Below are positions 1 to 11,570 of a stretch of 52,004 bases of DNA, one piece after another (position 1 is the stretch's first letter; every line of letters begins with the position of its first letter). The notes beneath the pieces were generated by a model that worked only from the letters and a program-made list of their open reading frames with translations, did not search any database and was not told where the DNA came from. Position numbers and translations under genes: made by a program. Source of the stretch: Gonapodya prolifera JEL478. Its lineage: Eukaryota > Monoblepharomycota > Monoblepharidomycetes > Monoblepharidales > Gonapodyaceae. Where the stretch lies: assembly GCA_001574975.1 (NCBI GenBank), contig KQ965771.1:305409-357412 (forward strand), given 5' to 3'.

Positions 1-379
1 GGGGGGAACTGTACCGTGGCTGTGAACCAACTGTGTCGTTCTTTGGTCGACCAATAGTGGACAGATCGGCTCTACGGAAGTTCCAAGAATCCATGATGCG
101 CTAGTCGCATCTGTCGACGCTCTCTCCCCTCGCATTTCTTTGGGCGCACAAATTGGGATTACAGGATAACAAGAAGAACACGTTCATCACATATTACGAA
201 CACGTAGACGCGATCGAGACCCTTGCAGAGTCGTTACTTGTCGTAGACCGTTACACATTCGTTTATTGCATAGAATTTTTGATTGGCGTGTGGTATTCAA
301 TAGTCGGGCGTGCCGTGGTTGGTTGGTGGCTGGCAAAAATCCGATCCCCCCTCCCCCTCCCCGCCTCGCCCCACTCCCG

Positions 380-2345
380 TCACAACAGCACCTCCCTCAA
401 CGCCTTCAATTCCTTTTCGATCTCCACCAACCGTTCCCTCTCCTCCCGGATCACCTTGCTCGCCAACACGGGGTCCGCTGCAAAGTTCAAACCGACCGCA
501 AGTTCAACGCAGAGCGGAGCATTTTCCAACACACGCACCGTTCACTCACACTCTACAGTCCGCGCCACACGACGGTCCGTCACCGACGCCGTTCCCACCG
601 AGCTCCCGGCCCATGACCAGTACTCCGACCAACCGTCTGGGGCATCCCGCGTTGAGGTCGTGCAGGAGGCAGCGTCCCACCTGTCTTCATCCTGCGGTAC
701 GAGGTCGCGCAGTTTCCTGAGGTGGCGAGTGGGGAGGTGGGTGGTGAGTTATGTTCGTGGCGGATCCACGAGGCAGAGCCACTCACTCGTCGATGCACTT
801 CAACCGCGCAATATCGGTCTCATCTGGGCGGAACGCATTATCTCTCAGTATAGGCCTGGCCGCGTGGTCGACCTGTCATGTGCAAGCGCACACGCGTGAG
901 CTAAGCGGTTTGACTTCGACTCAGCTCGCATATGCTTTAACGCACCTGCGCATGCATACCGGTACCCTCCCCCACGCCAGGCCCATCTTTTCCACCTCCA
1001 TCTTCACCCTCGCCCACCTCCAACTCCGCCTCCCCATCCCCACCCTCGTCCCCAAGTAAAGCCTCGACGCGTGCGTGTTCCGCAGGCGTCATGACGTGGT
1101 AGAACCGTGCGTTGGGGCCCAGCTTTTATTCCGGGCGGTGGGCGTCAGTTCCGACGTGAGAGGAAATGGAAGGAAGGTCAAGGTGAACGTACTGCCTTAT
1201 TACGCCCCACAAAGTCCCCGCGATGGTACCCCTGGGCAGGGACTGGTACCGTTCCGGACTTGGCGTCGGAAGTCGAGGAGTGAAGGTCGTCTGGGTCGTC
1301 TCCAGTCGGGTTTGAGTCCACCACCACGTCCCCCTGCCGCAGTGGGGGTGGGGGTCCGTACTGTTCGACGATCCGCGGGTTTGTTTCCGTGATGAACACC
1401 CCCCACGATGCCACTTGACCCGGGGTGAAGGCTTCATTCGCGTTTCGCTGTCGTTGTCGTTGTCTCGGCGGCGGTGTCGGGGTTCCTGTCTTTGGTGTGA
1501 GTGCTCGCGCGGCGGTATCGTCGACCAGCGTCGCGCTGGATCCAGCGGTAGACGTGGTGCGGGATATACGGGTTTGTCGGAGGTCGGAAGCTACCTGTTT
1601 AGCGGTTGCGGGAGGGTGGACCCGGTGAGTATGGCTCGACCCGGGAGCCAAAGGATGATCACCCGCCGTGGGGAGAGATGGACACTCGCCTTGAGTTTCT
1701 CCTCGATGATCTTATCCATTTCAGCGATCTTAGCCATTTCTTTGCGGATGTCGAGTGGCGCGTTGGCGTCGGCTGTCCCTGGAAGGGACGTGGTCGTGCT
1801 TGCGTCCGGGAGTGATGGAGCATTTGAAGCCGATGCAGCTCGTTCGATGCGGTCGCGCAGTTCGGCGACGTAGGATTCTACAAAGCCCTATTACGTTTAT
1901 CGTGGGGTGGTGTGAGCTGGCTCTTCATTCTCGATGTCGAAGAGCCAACCTTTGCAAGCTCGATGTCCTCGTCTCCGATTTCGTCTTCTGCGTCTGAGTT
2001 CCACTCGAGCACGTCTTCATTCGAGCAGTCGGAGCCGCTTTCGTCGGACNGTTCGCCTCCTGGCGTTGGGGATCTCCCTGCCACATTCAACTGAGACCGC
2101 TCCAGCCCGAATCTTTCCGTGTTTCCACCGTGATCGCGCATCACATCTCTGTTCCTGTTCTTTCCATTCACTGTGGCCGAGTCGTCATCGTCGTTGAGAG
2201 TTGCGTGAGAGAGTCGCGAACTGGGACGCGAGCGTGCGCGGGACGGGGAGTGCGACGACGCGCGGTGGGAGGTGCGATGCAGTGCGTGCGTAGAGAGAGA
2301 GGACGACGTGGGGCGGGTGTGTGTGGAGAGCGACTGGGGATGCAT
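380..2345 (-). CDS. FSIP1-like flagellar/ciliary coiled-coil protein
   Basis: Seven exons fit in one phase-consistent model of 507 aa: 2345-1950, 1887-1690, 1594-1193, 1122-946, 872-787, 716-550 and 477-380. The order of motifs follows the fibrous-sheath-interacting protein 1 family. There is an acidic N-terminal stretch (DEDIEL near residue 128), then a coiled coil with EMDKIIEEKL near 190. Next come DFVGRNKA near 330, FYHVMTPAEHARVEALL just after it, and a C-terminal helix ERLVEIEKELKAL. FSIP1 is known from sperm fibrous sheath and cilia, and its presence in a fungus suggests a flagellated zoospore. Intron 2 appears to use a GC donor (GCGAGT). The start is the first ATG of the open frame. 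One undetermined base at 2050 lies inside exon 1. The family call is by recalled motif similarity. The exact N-terminus is less certain than the C-terminal half. Confidence 0.72.
2050..2050. other. Single ambiguous base (N)
   Basis: The only N in the window. It falls in exon 1 of the FSIP1-like gene, in a Ser/Asp-rich stretch, and leaves one residue undefined. It shows that the assembly carries unresolved positions, which matters when judging single-base frameshifts elsewhere. Confidence 0.95.
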
Positions 2346-3417
2346 ATTGGAGTGGTTGGGCCATTTTCAACGCTCGCACCTCCTTTGAACACCTCCCCAC
2401 TTGTTGAAATGCAGATGGTGTGGCTAAAGATTGAATTCATTTATTTCTTGTCGTGGACTGAGTCTTCGCGAGGTCTTCCCCGTAATCGTAGGTCTCTCTC
2501 CAATCCGCTCGACCTGGGCGCCTTCGACCCATCGACCCCCTCCCGTCCCGCTTCAGCTAACGACTTCGTTGCGGCTCACACTGCGACCAGAGTACGATAT
2601 CCCCGTGGTGCGACCGACTTTCGCACATCGTCAAAGCGGGGCTAGAGCGAGATTCTCTTGGTGGATGCGCCGAGGCGGACCAGTCAAATCTTTGGCCTTC
2701 TTTTCCATTATTGTCTACCCGAAGATAAAAAGGAAGCAAGGACCGAGTTGAGTAACAGTGAGTTGATGCGCTGTTTGGGACGGGCTGATTATGGTTCGAA
2801 ATCTCACACAACGACGCAAGTCGCCATGGTTTTCGTTAAAACCGACCAAGGGGCCCTCTTGCTTTGCAACCTGGGTAAACCCGCTATGTGATTACGCGGT
2901 CGCGAGCCGAGAAGCCCACCTACTCGAGAACCAAGACGGTGCGACGAGTTGCGTCGGTGTTTCTTTGAGGAACGCAAGGCGAGTGTCTTCGTGTGACTAG
3001 CGGGGGGAAGGAAGGCGCTGTTCACTGGCGGAGCTCGCGATGAAGCCGTGGATGCGGAGTCAGCACTCTTCGTTCTGTGGATCAGGATTCTGGAGACGCA
3101 GGATCAGGAGGGCGGGGCTGGGGCTGAGGGGCGGGGTGTCACGACAAGCGGCGTCCACGGCCCGCACCCTGGGCGAACTGGGCTTTGTATGTAACCGGTT
3201 CGGCAGACGGCTCGTCATTGGGTATGGTACGGTTGGAAATATACAACGCTGAAAGGCTGCTCGTGTACATTCGGCCGAAACAACCAGTAATTGATAGTCC
3301 CTCAAAATGCAAAAGTCCATTCGCCAGATTTCCCCACAAGAGCAGTCGTACACATTAAACATCGAGCGAGCTCATCAATGTCCAACAATTGCGGCTCTAG
3401 CCGCTCGGGACCCAAAG
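2346..3417. other. Intergenic, no gene recognised
   Basis: Only short overlapping open frames on both strands, with no recognisable protein motif and no splice-connected series. It presumably contains the promoter of the FSIP1-like gene at its left edge. No RNA gene, repeat or clear TATA element was seen. Confidence 0.5.
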
Positions 3418-3936
3418 CTACCGCACACGTTGTTTATCTAAGACTTGGTAACCACCACCCAATAAGCATTTCACGACAACAGGAGGGTTAGGCCAGTCAG
3501 AAACGACGCTCAAGCGTCGACGAGTCAAAGCCCAATCATTTTGGCTGAGGTGAATCCGTTCGAAGAGTTCGACTGCCTTTTGACTGTCTGCGCCCACTGT
3601 TTTTAGAGATAGTGGGACATGCTTCAAGGAGCTCCTTCAGTGCTGTGACAACACCTTCCTTGTTGTCTGATTGCACATCGCATTTTTGCTCATTGTGTAC
3701 TGGAATAGGATCTTGCGCAGACAAAGGACGCCACCATCTCGGATCACTGGTGTTAGTGAAGTAAAAACGTCTGGTACAGCAAAGCCTAATTCCCCCAGAT
3801 CAAGTACTTCCAAGCATCTGTGCAGCGTTTGATGGCCATCACGTGTGCGAAACGTTGACGAGTCCACCAAACAACCAAGTGCCTTAAAATATTGCGCGTT
3901 GGGAAACAAGTAGAGGATTGAGAGCGGCTTATTCAT
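3418..3936 (-). other. Unresolved coding-like ORFs, possible gene relic
   Basis: Three overlapping minus-strand frames (3936-3637, 3724-3536, 3627-3418) each read for 60-100 codons with a protein-like composition, for example KALGCLVDSSTF, VVTALKELLEACPTI and KAVELFERIHLS. They could be exons of one gene, or one frame broken by indels. No splice set connects them convincingly, and I recognise no family. The alternating helical leucine pattern is compatible with a repeat-type helical protein, but that is only an impression. Confidence 0.25.
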
Positions 3937-4285
3937 GTAGATGCTTAAACAGGGAGCTCGAAAGATTTCAAGGTGTTGCGGCTATTTATCACAGAAGAGT
4001 AGATAATTGTTGAATTTCTCAGTCCCAATCTTGTTTTTGAACCCTCTGCATTCGGTTTGTCGGCAGACATCATGAACATTATATGTGACATTTAATAAAC
4101 ATTACAGCATTCCAGTCCCACTTCAATTTTACAATAGGGTCCCACTCTAAAAGTACCCGAGGTGGAGGTGGTGGTTTGTGTAATTTTGTTATCCGAACAA
4201 AACATTCGCAAAGGTCAATGATGTGGTGACAAAATATACTTCCTCTCTACAATCTTCTGCTAGATCTATTATCTTTCAAGTTAAT

Positions 4286-5340
4286 CTACCATGCCAACTC
4301 CTCTGTGTGGAAATCCCAAGGCATATTCCCACTCTTCGCGTTGAAGTTCAAGAACTTTCCTCCCTTCGCCGACTTGGTCGCGCCTTTGATATGGGAAAGC
4401 AGGCATGCGATACTTGCTTTGATTGTTACGGGAGCGCGGGGGAGGCCGGCTGCGCCGGCTCCATTGTTGCCCCTGGAGTTGGTTTGTAATTAATGGAAGG
4501 AACATAAGTTCAAGCACCTACGTGAGAACTTACATATCACTCTCTACTCATCCAGGGTACAGCGCGGTCGCAACGAGATTGTCCGCTTCGTGCTCGACGT
4601 GCAGTGCCTTCACGAGGATGTTGACAGCTGCTTTTCGATGAGCCGCTGCAAGGGTTGAAAATATTGTCAACATCTCACATTTGAAATGAGCTGAGGAAAA
4701 ATCGAGATTCTCACTACGGCGACGCTTTCCAATCGAAATAATTCCCAATGCTTCCCGCTACCAAAGAGATCACTCCAAAGTACGGTTCCTTTGTCGGGCC
4801 CGCAAGCAAAAGCTGGGATACTGCTTTCCAAAGGACGAGCGGTCCGAGTGTGTTGACTTCCCAGTGCTCACGGTAGTCCTCGGGGGGGACTTGTATCAAT
4901 TGAGCTCGGCAAATTGGCGATACCCTGAAGCGGTGCACCAAACGAGGTTACGTAAGATAGGGTCTTCGATTCAGTCCTTCATCGCACAAAGTCAAATGAC
5001 TTACAGCATTGGCAATCGCAACATCGAGTCGTCGCGCTACGCGCTTGATCTCAGCCACTGCCGCTGCGTTGTCCTCGACCTTCGCCGAGGTCAACTTGAC
5101 GATGTGCAGGTTCCGATGACTTGCTTGCAGTTCAGTGAGATCCTTAGCGTTCAAAGGATCACGTGCACCGGCATACACGATTGCGTTCGGTTTGTTGATG
5201 ATCGCAGTGACGAGGCCGAGCCCGATACCGCGGTTCGCACCGGAAACTGCATATTGCGGCAGGAATTCAGTCAGCAAGCGTAAATTGAGGGTTGCGGTGG
5301 TGATGGAACTCACTCAAGTAGACTTTGTCGTCGGAGAGTG
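4286..5340 (-). pseudogene. Short-chain dehydrogenase/reductase, copy 1, disrupted
   Basis: The exon layout is about 5340-5314, 5246-5005, 4924-4715, 4645-4534 and 4472-4286. Family signatures are clear: SGANRGIGLG (the TGxxxGxG cofactor loop), YAGARDP after it, an NTLGPLVL helix, a Tyr-x-x-x-Lys site split by an intron, LVKALHVEHE, and a conserved tail PWDFHTEELAW. This is the classical SDR family (NAD(P)-dependent ketoreductases such as norsolorinic acid ketoreductase-like proteins). Lesions: no ATG in frame at the expected first codon (ATA instead), a 7-C run where 6 are needed near 4890, an extra A in the AAAA next to the active-site Lys near 4636, and TGG to TGA in the PGW motif near 4548. 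The last exon is intact. Copy 2 lies at 12.4-13.4 kb. Homopolymer errors could explain two lesions but not the nonsense codon or the lost start. Confidence 0.8.
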
Positions 5341-6767
5341 CGTTTTGTATTTAGGGAGAATTGGCTGCTTCTGTAGTTGGGAATTGATCACAAGACGAGC
5401 GCCGGATAAGCGGAAGAAGTATAATATACGGTGTCATATTTTGCGAACAATACGGCGTTCCGTAATCAGGTGCAGGTCAGGTATTTTTTCCAAGTAAAAT
5501 ACCTCACCCTCCAACAATAGTGAAAAACATTCACGGGAACATCTACAAAGTTCCACTAACTCAATGATCCTTCAATTCTACAGTGCCTATCAATGTAGCG
5601 TTGAAACCTCTCAAATATTGCGGATGATCAGCACAACAGACAGGTCTGCGTGGAGCTACAAGCTCGCTTCGGAAATAGTCCGACAAATATCAGCAGATAT
5701 ATTTCTTGAGATGTTTACGGTAGTGACTTTTAACGCAAATGGCAATGTGAGCCAAGGGGTCCTTGCCAATTGATCATCTTTCACCTTTTCGTGTGGCTGA
5801 CTGAATCCTCTCGAATCGTCGGCACACCAAAGAAATCAACGCAAAGAAGGCCTTCCTATGTTATCTGCAAGGAGGACGAGGATGCGCAGGAGGATTTTGT
5901 CTGGGATGTTGTCCAATGTGGGCGAAGGAAGCTGACGATGTGCGTATGGCGGTTTCCGAGTGGGGTATTGGGGCTTTGGCACATTTTAGCCGGGTTTGCA
6001 AGTCATTCTCCTTCTCCCTCTTTCTAAGCTTGAGGATATGAATAGAAGACAGAAGTACGAGCAATGGAATCGACTCTCTTCTGCAACGCTGCAAAGTGCC
6101 TCATTTCGAACGAATCTATGGAAAGTGCCCTTCACCGACGTTTCCCATTAGTGCGTACGCGGCAATTCTCAACGTTGGTATCAAGTTCTTCCCATTTTTG
6201 CACGTCTAGGCGGCCAGCTCCGTCTCTTCCTCCATCATCTTCCGCCCACGCGTGTCAGCGCAGTGCATTTTGTCTGCTTATGAGATTCGCGGAAGTGGTC
6301 GGGAAGTGAAGTCACGGAAATGATGAGACAACGGACATGGTGTCAACAAGAGACTCAGAGTGTAATGAATTGAGAAACTTGAGTGCACGCTGGGCTATAA
6401 TTCATCGACGCACGTATCTCCCCACCGCCTGCCGTTTCCCGCATCCACCTCTGCCAAAGAAGTCTAGGAGACGGTGCTTTGCTTGGGTGCTGTGATACAA
6501 CCGACGCAGGTTGCACAATAACAGCGAGAGTAGAGAAGAAATGAAGGAAGCGTGGTGGTTTGCCAAAGAAAAGGTTGCTGCAGTGGGCATGACACTGGAT
6601 GGCACACCGTGGATTTCGTATCAGCAGTCTGGTATATGCAGTACAGCTGGTTTTGCACAACTAATGATCGAAAACAAAAATTGTCATAATTCTCGGTTGA
6701 GCACGCATAAGCTAGTGGGGTGAGATGCAAGGCAGAACAACTAGCAATACTGTTCTCCAAGACTCTC
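5341..6767. other. Intergenic, no gene recognised
   Basis: No open frame here carries a recognisable motif or joins its neighbours by splicing. The 5400-5800 part is noticeably AT-richer than the flanks. It may hold the downstream region of the GNAT gene and the upstream region of the SDR copy. Confidence 0.45.
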
Positions 6768-7812
6768 TCATAGTCCGCCAACACTTTCCCCGGGCTGCTG
6801 CGCTTCAATGCAAGCACGGTTAACCCCGAACCAGCAACACTGCCACCCCTCTGTCCAACCGATCTTGCGCATCAATGCTCGCGACGCCGCGTTCCTCTCG
6901 TTGACATATGCCAAGGCCCCCAACCCCGGCTCCTGCAAAGCCCTTGCGCGAACGAGGAAGCGGGCCAACCCGAGGCGCCGGTGCGACGGGGCAACATGCA
7001 ATGTTCCGACGGACCCGTCCCTGTGACTGAAGCAGTGCGCCACCAGCTGTTGCTGATCAAAGACGGCGCTCGAGTGCCCGAGGCGGGAGGAGAGGTAAGC
7101 GGGAGAGTGCGGGACTCCCGAGGTTCGCACAACCTGATCACGGCCAGCCGCAAGGAAGAGAAGGTTGTTCATTCTTCGAGGCGCCGCAATTTTGTGGACG
7201 ACAGTGACAGTGACATATCGGCGTACCTCTGGAATGTCTTGCTCGCGGACTGGGCCAAACTCCATCCTTTCAGGGAGAGCGTCGTCTGCGTCTCTGACAC
7301 TGTCCTTGAGGTCGGCAGGGAGTGGCGGCGCCAGATAAACAAAGTTGATGCCGTCCAGACACGGGTATAGTTTCACGAAGCCATCGTACCAGATCCTGTT
7401 CACCGCGCCGACTCGAAGTGCTGTTGTGGGTGGTCTCAGAGAGATGCTCCCCACGCCAGTACCACAAACCGCGAGACTCACTCGGTCGCTCCCCGATTGG
7501 TGGAGCAAAGTCTCTGCAGTAGATATCAATGCAGCTCAAAAGAATTGCCAGCCCGTCCTGCACCTCTGTGTCCGACAGCTGGTGCGCACTGGCCTCGAGC
7601 GAACAAACCGGTCGAAGCTGGTCCGTGCCGAGACTGGCAATGATCACCCAGGGAAGGTCGCTCGGGGAGGTAGCGAGGCCGTCGTCGCGCGGCGGGAACG
7701 AGGCGTAGATGAGCGTGCTGGGAGAGAGGGCGGCGTTCAAGACTGGCAGCGAGTTGGGGAGAAAGGAGGACAAGAGTGCTGTCGGTGGGCGAGGGTGGTG
7801 ATAAAGTGGCAT
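6768..7812 (-). CDS. GNAT-family N-acetyltransferase
   Basis: Three exons, 7812-7482, 7420-7227 and 7133-6768, give 296 aa in consistent phase. The C-terminal half holds the acyl-CoA fold: a beta strand LVAHCFSHRDG near residue 200, then the acetyl-CoA loop TLHVAPSHRRLGLARFL, where R-R-x-G-x-A stands in for the usual Q/RxxGxG/A. After it comes the NERNAASRALMRKIGW helix that closes GNAT domains. The layout resembles FR47-like / glycine N-acyltransferase-like enzymes, which transfer acyl groups from acyl-CoA to small amines. The substrate cannot be read from sequence. The 93-nt second intron keeps the frame open, so a retained-intron protein 31 aa longer is possible. The start is an ATG, followed by a Pro-rich segment. 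Confidence 0.78.
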
Positions 7813-9138
7813 TGCATCAGCCAATCCGAGCGATGTAGACGGAAAACGCGCCCGGGAGCAACTAGGAGGTCGACGGAAGGGGAGGGATGGCAGATTTGGG
7901 AAAGGGGGGTCCGAGGACGTGGAAGGGGCTGGGCACTGTCCGATGGAATGATGCCGTGACCGCAAGAGTCTTTTGTGTTGCCGGATGGGACCTGGGAGGG
8001 GGGCTGTGGTGGTTTCTTTTAAAACGAATCTCTGTGGCCAGTCACCACAAAAAGCCCGCCATTTCGAAAATGCAGAACTGTGCCCCCCATGGGATGGCAC
8101 GGACATGATTTCCCCACATGCACCAATATTCTCAATCTCGAGGGCTTGCATTGTGTCAGCGACGCTCTTTGGAATGGCTGGAAGCGATGGGAGCTTTCTT
8201 GCCGCCTCTGGCTCCTAATAAAGACCGACGATAATACAGGGTTATATGTATTGAGATGTTTACAGTAGATGCTTTCAAAGCAAACTTTAACGAACAGCGC
8301 TCCTCCTCTTGCGCCCTCGGGCCACAGTCTTACGTTGTGCTCGTTGAATACTTGAACAACCCGATAGGACTCCGCGAGTGGTTATTGGAGACTTGAGCTA
8401 CCCGAGTACAGGACTCTGCTAATGGATAACTAAGATAGATGGGGGGGTTGAAGCATTATCTTGGACTAATCCCCACTGTACATAGCGTACCAATAAAACT
8501 TCAATGTATGTTGGATGTTTGTTGCCTGGAGCGCATTTGCGAGTGGGCGCTTCACTGACTCGATTCTTTCCCCCATCGCTATTTTCTTGACGTCGCTCAC
8601 TTTCGCTTTCTCGCGGCTGCAAATACAAAAGTGGGAGACGGAGACCAGTGCTTTGCACGCATGTTCTGATACACCCGAGATCGGTTGCGCGGTAGTGGCA
8701 GGAACGGCGGCGATGGAAGAAAGAAGCATCGATGGTTGATGAAAGAATGGTTGCTACAGTCTACATGACATTAGTTTGTGCGACGTGAGTGCCACTGTTC
8801 GCTCCGACACTCTTGAAACCACCCAACACCGACAAGCACCCGCCCACGCGCTCAAGCCACCAAATCCCACACACGACACACGCACTTCGCACTCTCTCAC
8901 CGCACTTTCCCGCGCTGACTCACGCGGCTGAAGTGATACATCCGGAGCGTCACATCCCTTGGCGGCAGATCCACTTTATCCTGCCACCCTCCGCTCAATC
9001 GATGTGCACGTGTATAAATGGTCGGCTTGAGGCGCTCCGACGCCTGGTCTGCAGTTGGCTCGCTCTCCTCTCTTCCCACTCCAACGCCGCCTCTCCCGCT
9101 CTCCAACCGCACCGCACCCCCACGCCCACTCCCGCCCA
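7813..9138. other. Intergenic between GNAT gene and DUF2236 gene
   Basis: This separates two divergently transcribed genes. It contains one small minus-strand ATG frame (8729-8466, 87 codons, beginning MLLSSIAAVPATTAQ) without recognisable similarity. It could be a minor gene or chance. The right end holds a good TATA element for the downstream gene. Confidence 0.4.
9013..9018 (+). promoter_or_regulatory. TATA box upstream of DUF2236 gene
   Basis: TATAAA in the context GTGTATAAATGG, 121 bases before the ATG of the mpaB-like gene and on the same strand. This is a position call only, with no transcription start evidence. Confidence 0.4.
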
Positions 9139-11002
9139 ATGTCCAACCGATTCAACGCCACGTCCTTCGGCCAGCGCGTCGTCGCCCACATCGCAGGCCC
9201 CAAAGTGCAGAAACTCATCGCACGCTTCCCGCGCACGCCTGCCGACACTCTCAGGGAACTCTCTCTCGCGGGGGACGACACCGTCGACGCGTATCTTGAG
9301 CACGCCGTCGATTTCAACCCAAAGAGAGACGACATCATTGAGAAGCTCAGGTCCGATGCGGCCGCGGGCCACCCACAGGCAAAGGCCTTGTGGTCAGAGC
9401 TCAATACAGTGCCCGAATGGGTCGATTTCGCAAGGGTCAAGAGGGGACAAAAGGTGTTTTTCAGGTTCGCAGAGATCTTTCAGATGCTCTTCTTGTTTGA
9501 TTCCTTGATTGGTACGTCGTTTATGCATCTTCATGCGTCGTTTGATATATCACCATTTCACTTCCATCACTCGCCATGCATCCGATCCATCTTACCAGGC
9601 ACCGGCGCACCCGACTTCTCCAAAGTATTCCTTGCCACCGGGTACCTCGCCAACCCTTCAAAGCAGTCCTTCAAACGACTGGTCGAGACGATCCACTGGG
9701 TCGTCAACATCATGGCGGATGAAGGTCCGTGTCTCTCTTTCCCATTTTCTATCCATGGTTTTTGCAAATTTATTGATCTCTGCGCTCTCCCCGCGCTTTT
9801 GAACGCACTGAATCTCGCACCCCCAAACCGTCGCACCACCACCTCAGAACTCGGCCCCGGCAGCGACGCCTGGGCCGCCACCGTCCGCGTGCGTTTCCTG
9901 CACGCCGCCGTCCGGCGCCGGCTCGCTGCCAAATGGGCCGCCGACGAGGTTGTCTTCCCCATCAACCAAGAACAAAACTGCGCCACTATCCTCTCCATCT
10001 GCGTGAACCCGTTCATGCAGTTCCCGTCGCTGGGAATCCGGTCGAGCAAGGAGGAGCGCGAGGATTTCGGGCACGCGTGGCGGTATATTGGGTACCTCTT
10101 GGGGATCCCGGATAAGTGGAACCCGCTGAGGAATGGATTCGATTGGGCGATTTCCTTCTCGGCGGATATTGTCGCGCAGTACGTGTTTTCGTTTTTGGGG
10201 TTGAGCAACCGAGGCTGTCCTCCAGGCGGGGGGCCGAAGTGCACGTGTTGTCTCCTTGTGCCGACATCATCAACTCACCAACACCTCTGCTGCCCCCACC
10301 TTCCAGCATCATGAACCCCGACGAACACGCAATCCGAGTCGCCAACGCCGTCCTGGGCGGCGCAGCCGTGGGGCTCTCCGACATCGTCGAACGCCTCCGG
10401 CCAACATTCGTGTTCTCCCAACTTCCCGCCAAAAAGAAGAAACGGATCGAGAACCTCACACCCTTCTTCTTCAAGATTTTTACGCACATGGCGCGCGAGA
10501 TTGTCGGCGACGAGTTCTGCGATTTCGTGGGGTTCCCGAACAATAGGGATATACCGCTTCTGCACAAGGTGATTGCGAGAGTGGGGCTTTCGGGCGTAAT
10601 TGTGGCGACGAGGGTGTTGAGAGTCGTGCCGCCCGTGAGGGATGGTGAGTGTATTTCGTCGACGCGTAGGTGGTTGTGCTTTGTTTTCTCACCAACCTCA
10701 CGCTTCGCATGTCGCTGCTTCCCAACCACACCAGTGACCGGAAAACTCCGCAAAGGCCGTAAGTACTCCCACCTTTCTCCCTTTTATCCTCCCTCTCCTT
10801 CCCCCCTCCCTCGTCCACTCACCCTTCCCCCCCCCCAGACTACAAACGAAAAAACACAAAAAACCAAAGAAACCAACCCAAAAACCAAAACAAGCACATC
10901 CCCGCCGATAGGGTCGAAGTCAAGGTCGAGGCGCCGAGCGGCGGACCGTCGGGGGCGAGGAGTGGGGATAGCGCAAGGGCGGCGGCGTTTATTGAGGAGT
11001 GA
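9139..11002 (+). CDS. mpaB/latex-clearing-type oxygenase domain protein (DUF2236)
   Basis: Six exons, 9139-9511, 9599-9724, 9848-10178, 10307-10644, 10735-10758 and 10839-11002, give 451 aa, all in phase. The order of motifs is that of the ER-bound oxygenase mpaB / rubber oxygenase (Lcp) family. PEWVDFARVKRGQKVFFR is near residue 100, then a short hydrophobic segment. TGYLANPSKQSFKRLVETIHW is followed by VRVRFLHAAVRRRLA, an Arg/His helix that in Lcp enzymes contacts heme b, and then INQEQNCATILSICVNPF. These proteins cleave hydrocarbon or prenyl chains with O2; the substrate here is unknown. The C-terminus is basic, then acidic and Gly/Ser-rich. One exon is only 24 nt. The ATG chosen is the first in frame, and no longer conserved N-terminus is visible. 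Confidence 0.8.
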
Positions 11003-11141
11003 GAAAGATCGTGGGAACACGGAAGTTGGGAAGATGACGTCGGAGATCGGTAACGGTCTTGAATGCTGTTGTATCTGTGAATACTTAAATTTGTTTTTGA
11101 GCTTATGTGAAGATGCCATCACAAGGGCATGACAATTCACT

Positions 11142-11570
11142 TTACAAGTACACGTTGACCATCAAGTTCTTCCGCCCCAGAAACATCGAAATGTGCATTG
11201 AGAGAATATTTTCAAACTCAGCCTCTTTCCCAGCTTTGCAGCATAACTTGGGGAGAACCTCTGTTTCTGAGGAACGGACCTTGCTGAGCTTCTCAAGGTG
11301 TCGTAAGAGGGAGAACGAGAAGTAGCGAACCGAGACTCCGCTGATAATGCACATCCAAATTTGACGAAAAACACCAACGAGAAGGAAGTGGGGAGCGTCG
11401 GTACTACGCACAAGAAAGCAAACATGGAGGCGAGAAAGGTTTGGAAAGCGTTTCGTGAGTCCAGGCAGGATGGAGGGAACCGAATTATCTTTGTAAATGT
11501 CCCATGATGGAGATATCCCATTGATCATGGTGTCACAGCGAATACAGAGGGTGGAAATATTGTGCTGCGG
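11142..11570 (-). pseudogene. C-terminal fragment of an F-box-like gene
   Basis: The minus-strand frame repeats, in diverged form, the last ~130 residues of the single-exon F-box gene at 13.7-15.0 kb. Shared landmarks are NISTL at the start of the match, DIYKD/DIYTD, a PSIL-G block, RFPNL-RLHVCF, and GKEAEFE near the end. There is no F-box, no start region and a different extreme C-terminus. It is probably a truncated duplicate. I cannot tell whether it is transcribed. Confidence 0.7.

Noticed and set aside
153-899. Long plus-strand open frame opposite the FSIP1-like exons
   Set aside because: It is antisense to five phase-consistent exons, has a low-complexity Pro/Ser/Arg composition and no motif. 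It is a shadow of the minus-strand gene.
2790-2806. GGTTCGAAATC resembling a tRNA B-box
   Set aside because: There is no A-box at suitable distance and no cloverleaf can be drawn around it.
7345-7959. Plus-strand frame of 204 codons across the GNAT gene
   Set aside because: It overlaps exon 1 and 2 of the acetyltransferase on the other strand, is Arg/Gly-rich and shows no family signature. It has no independent support.
9567-10753. Two long minus-strand frames over the DUF2236 gene
   Set aside because: They are antisense to conserved exons and contain no recognisable domain. GC-rich coding DNA often leaves such open antisense frames.
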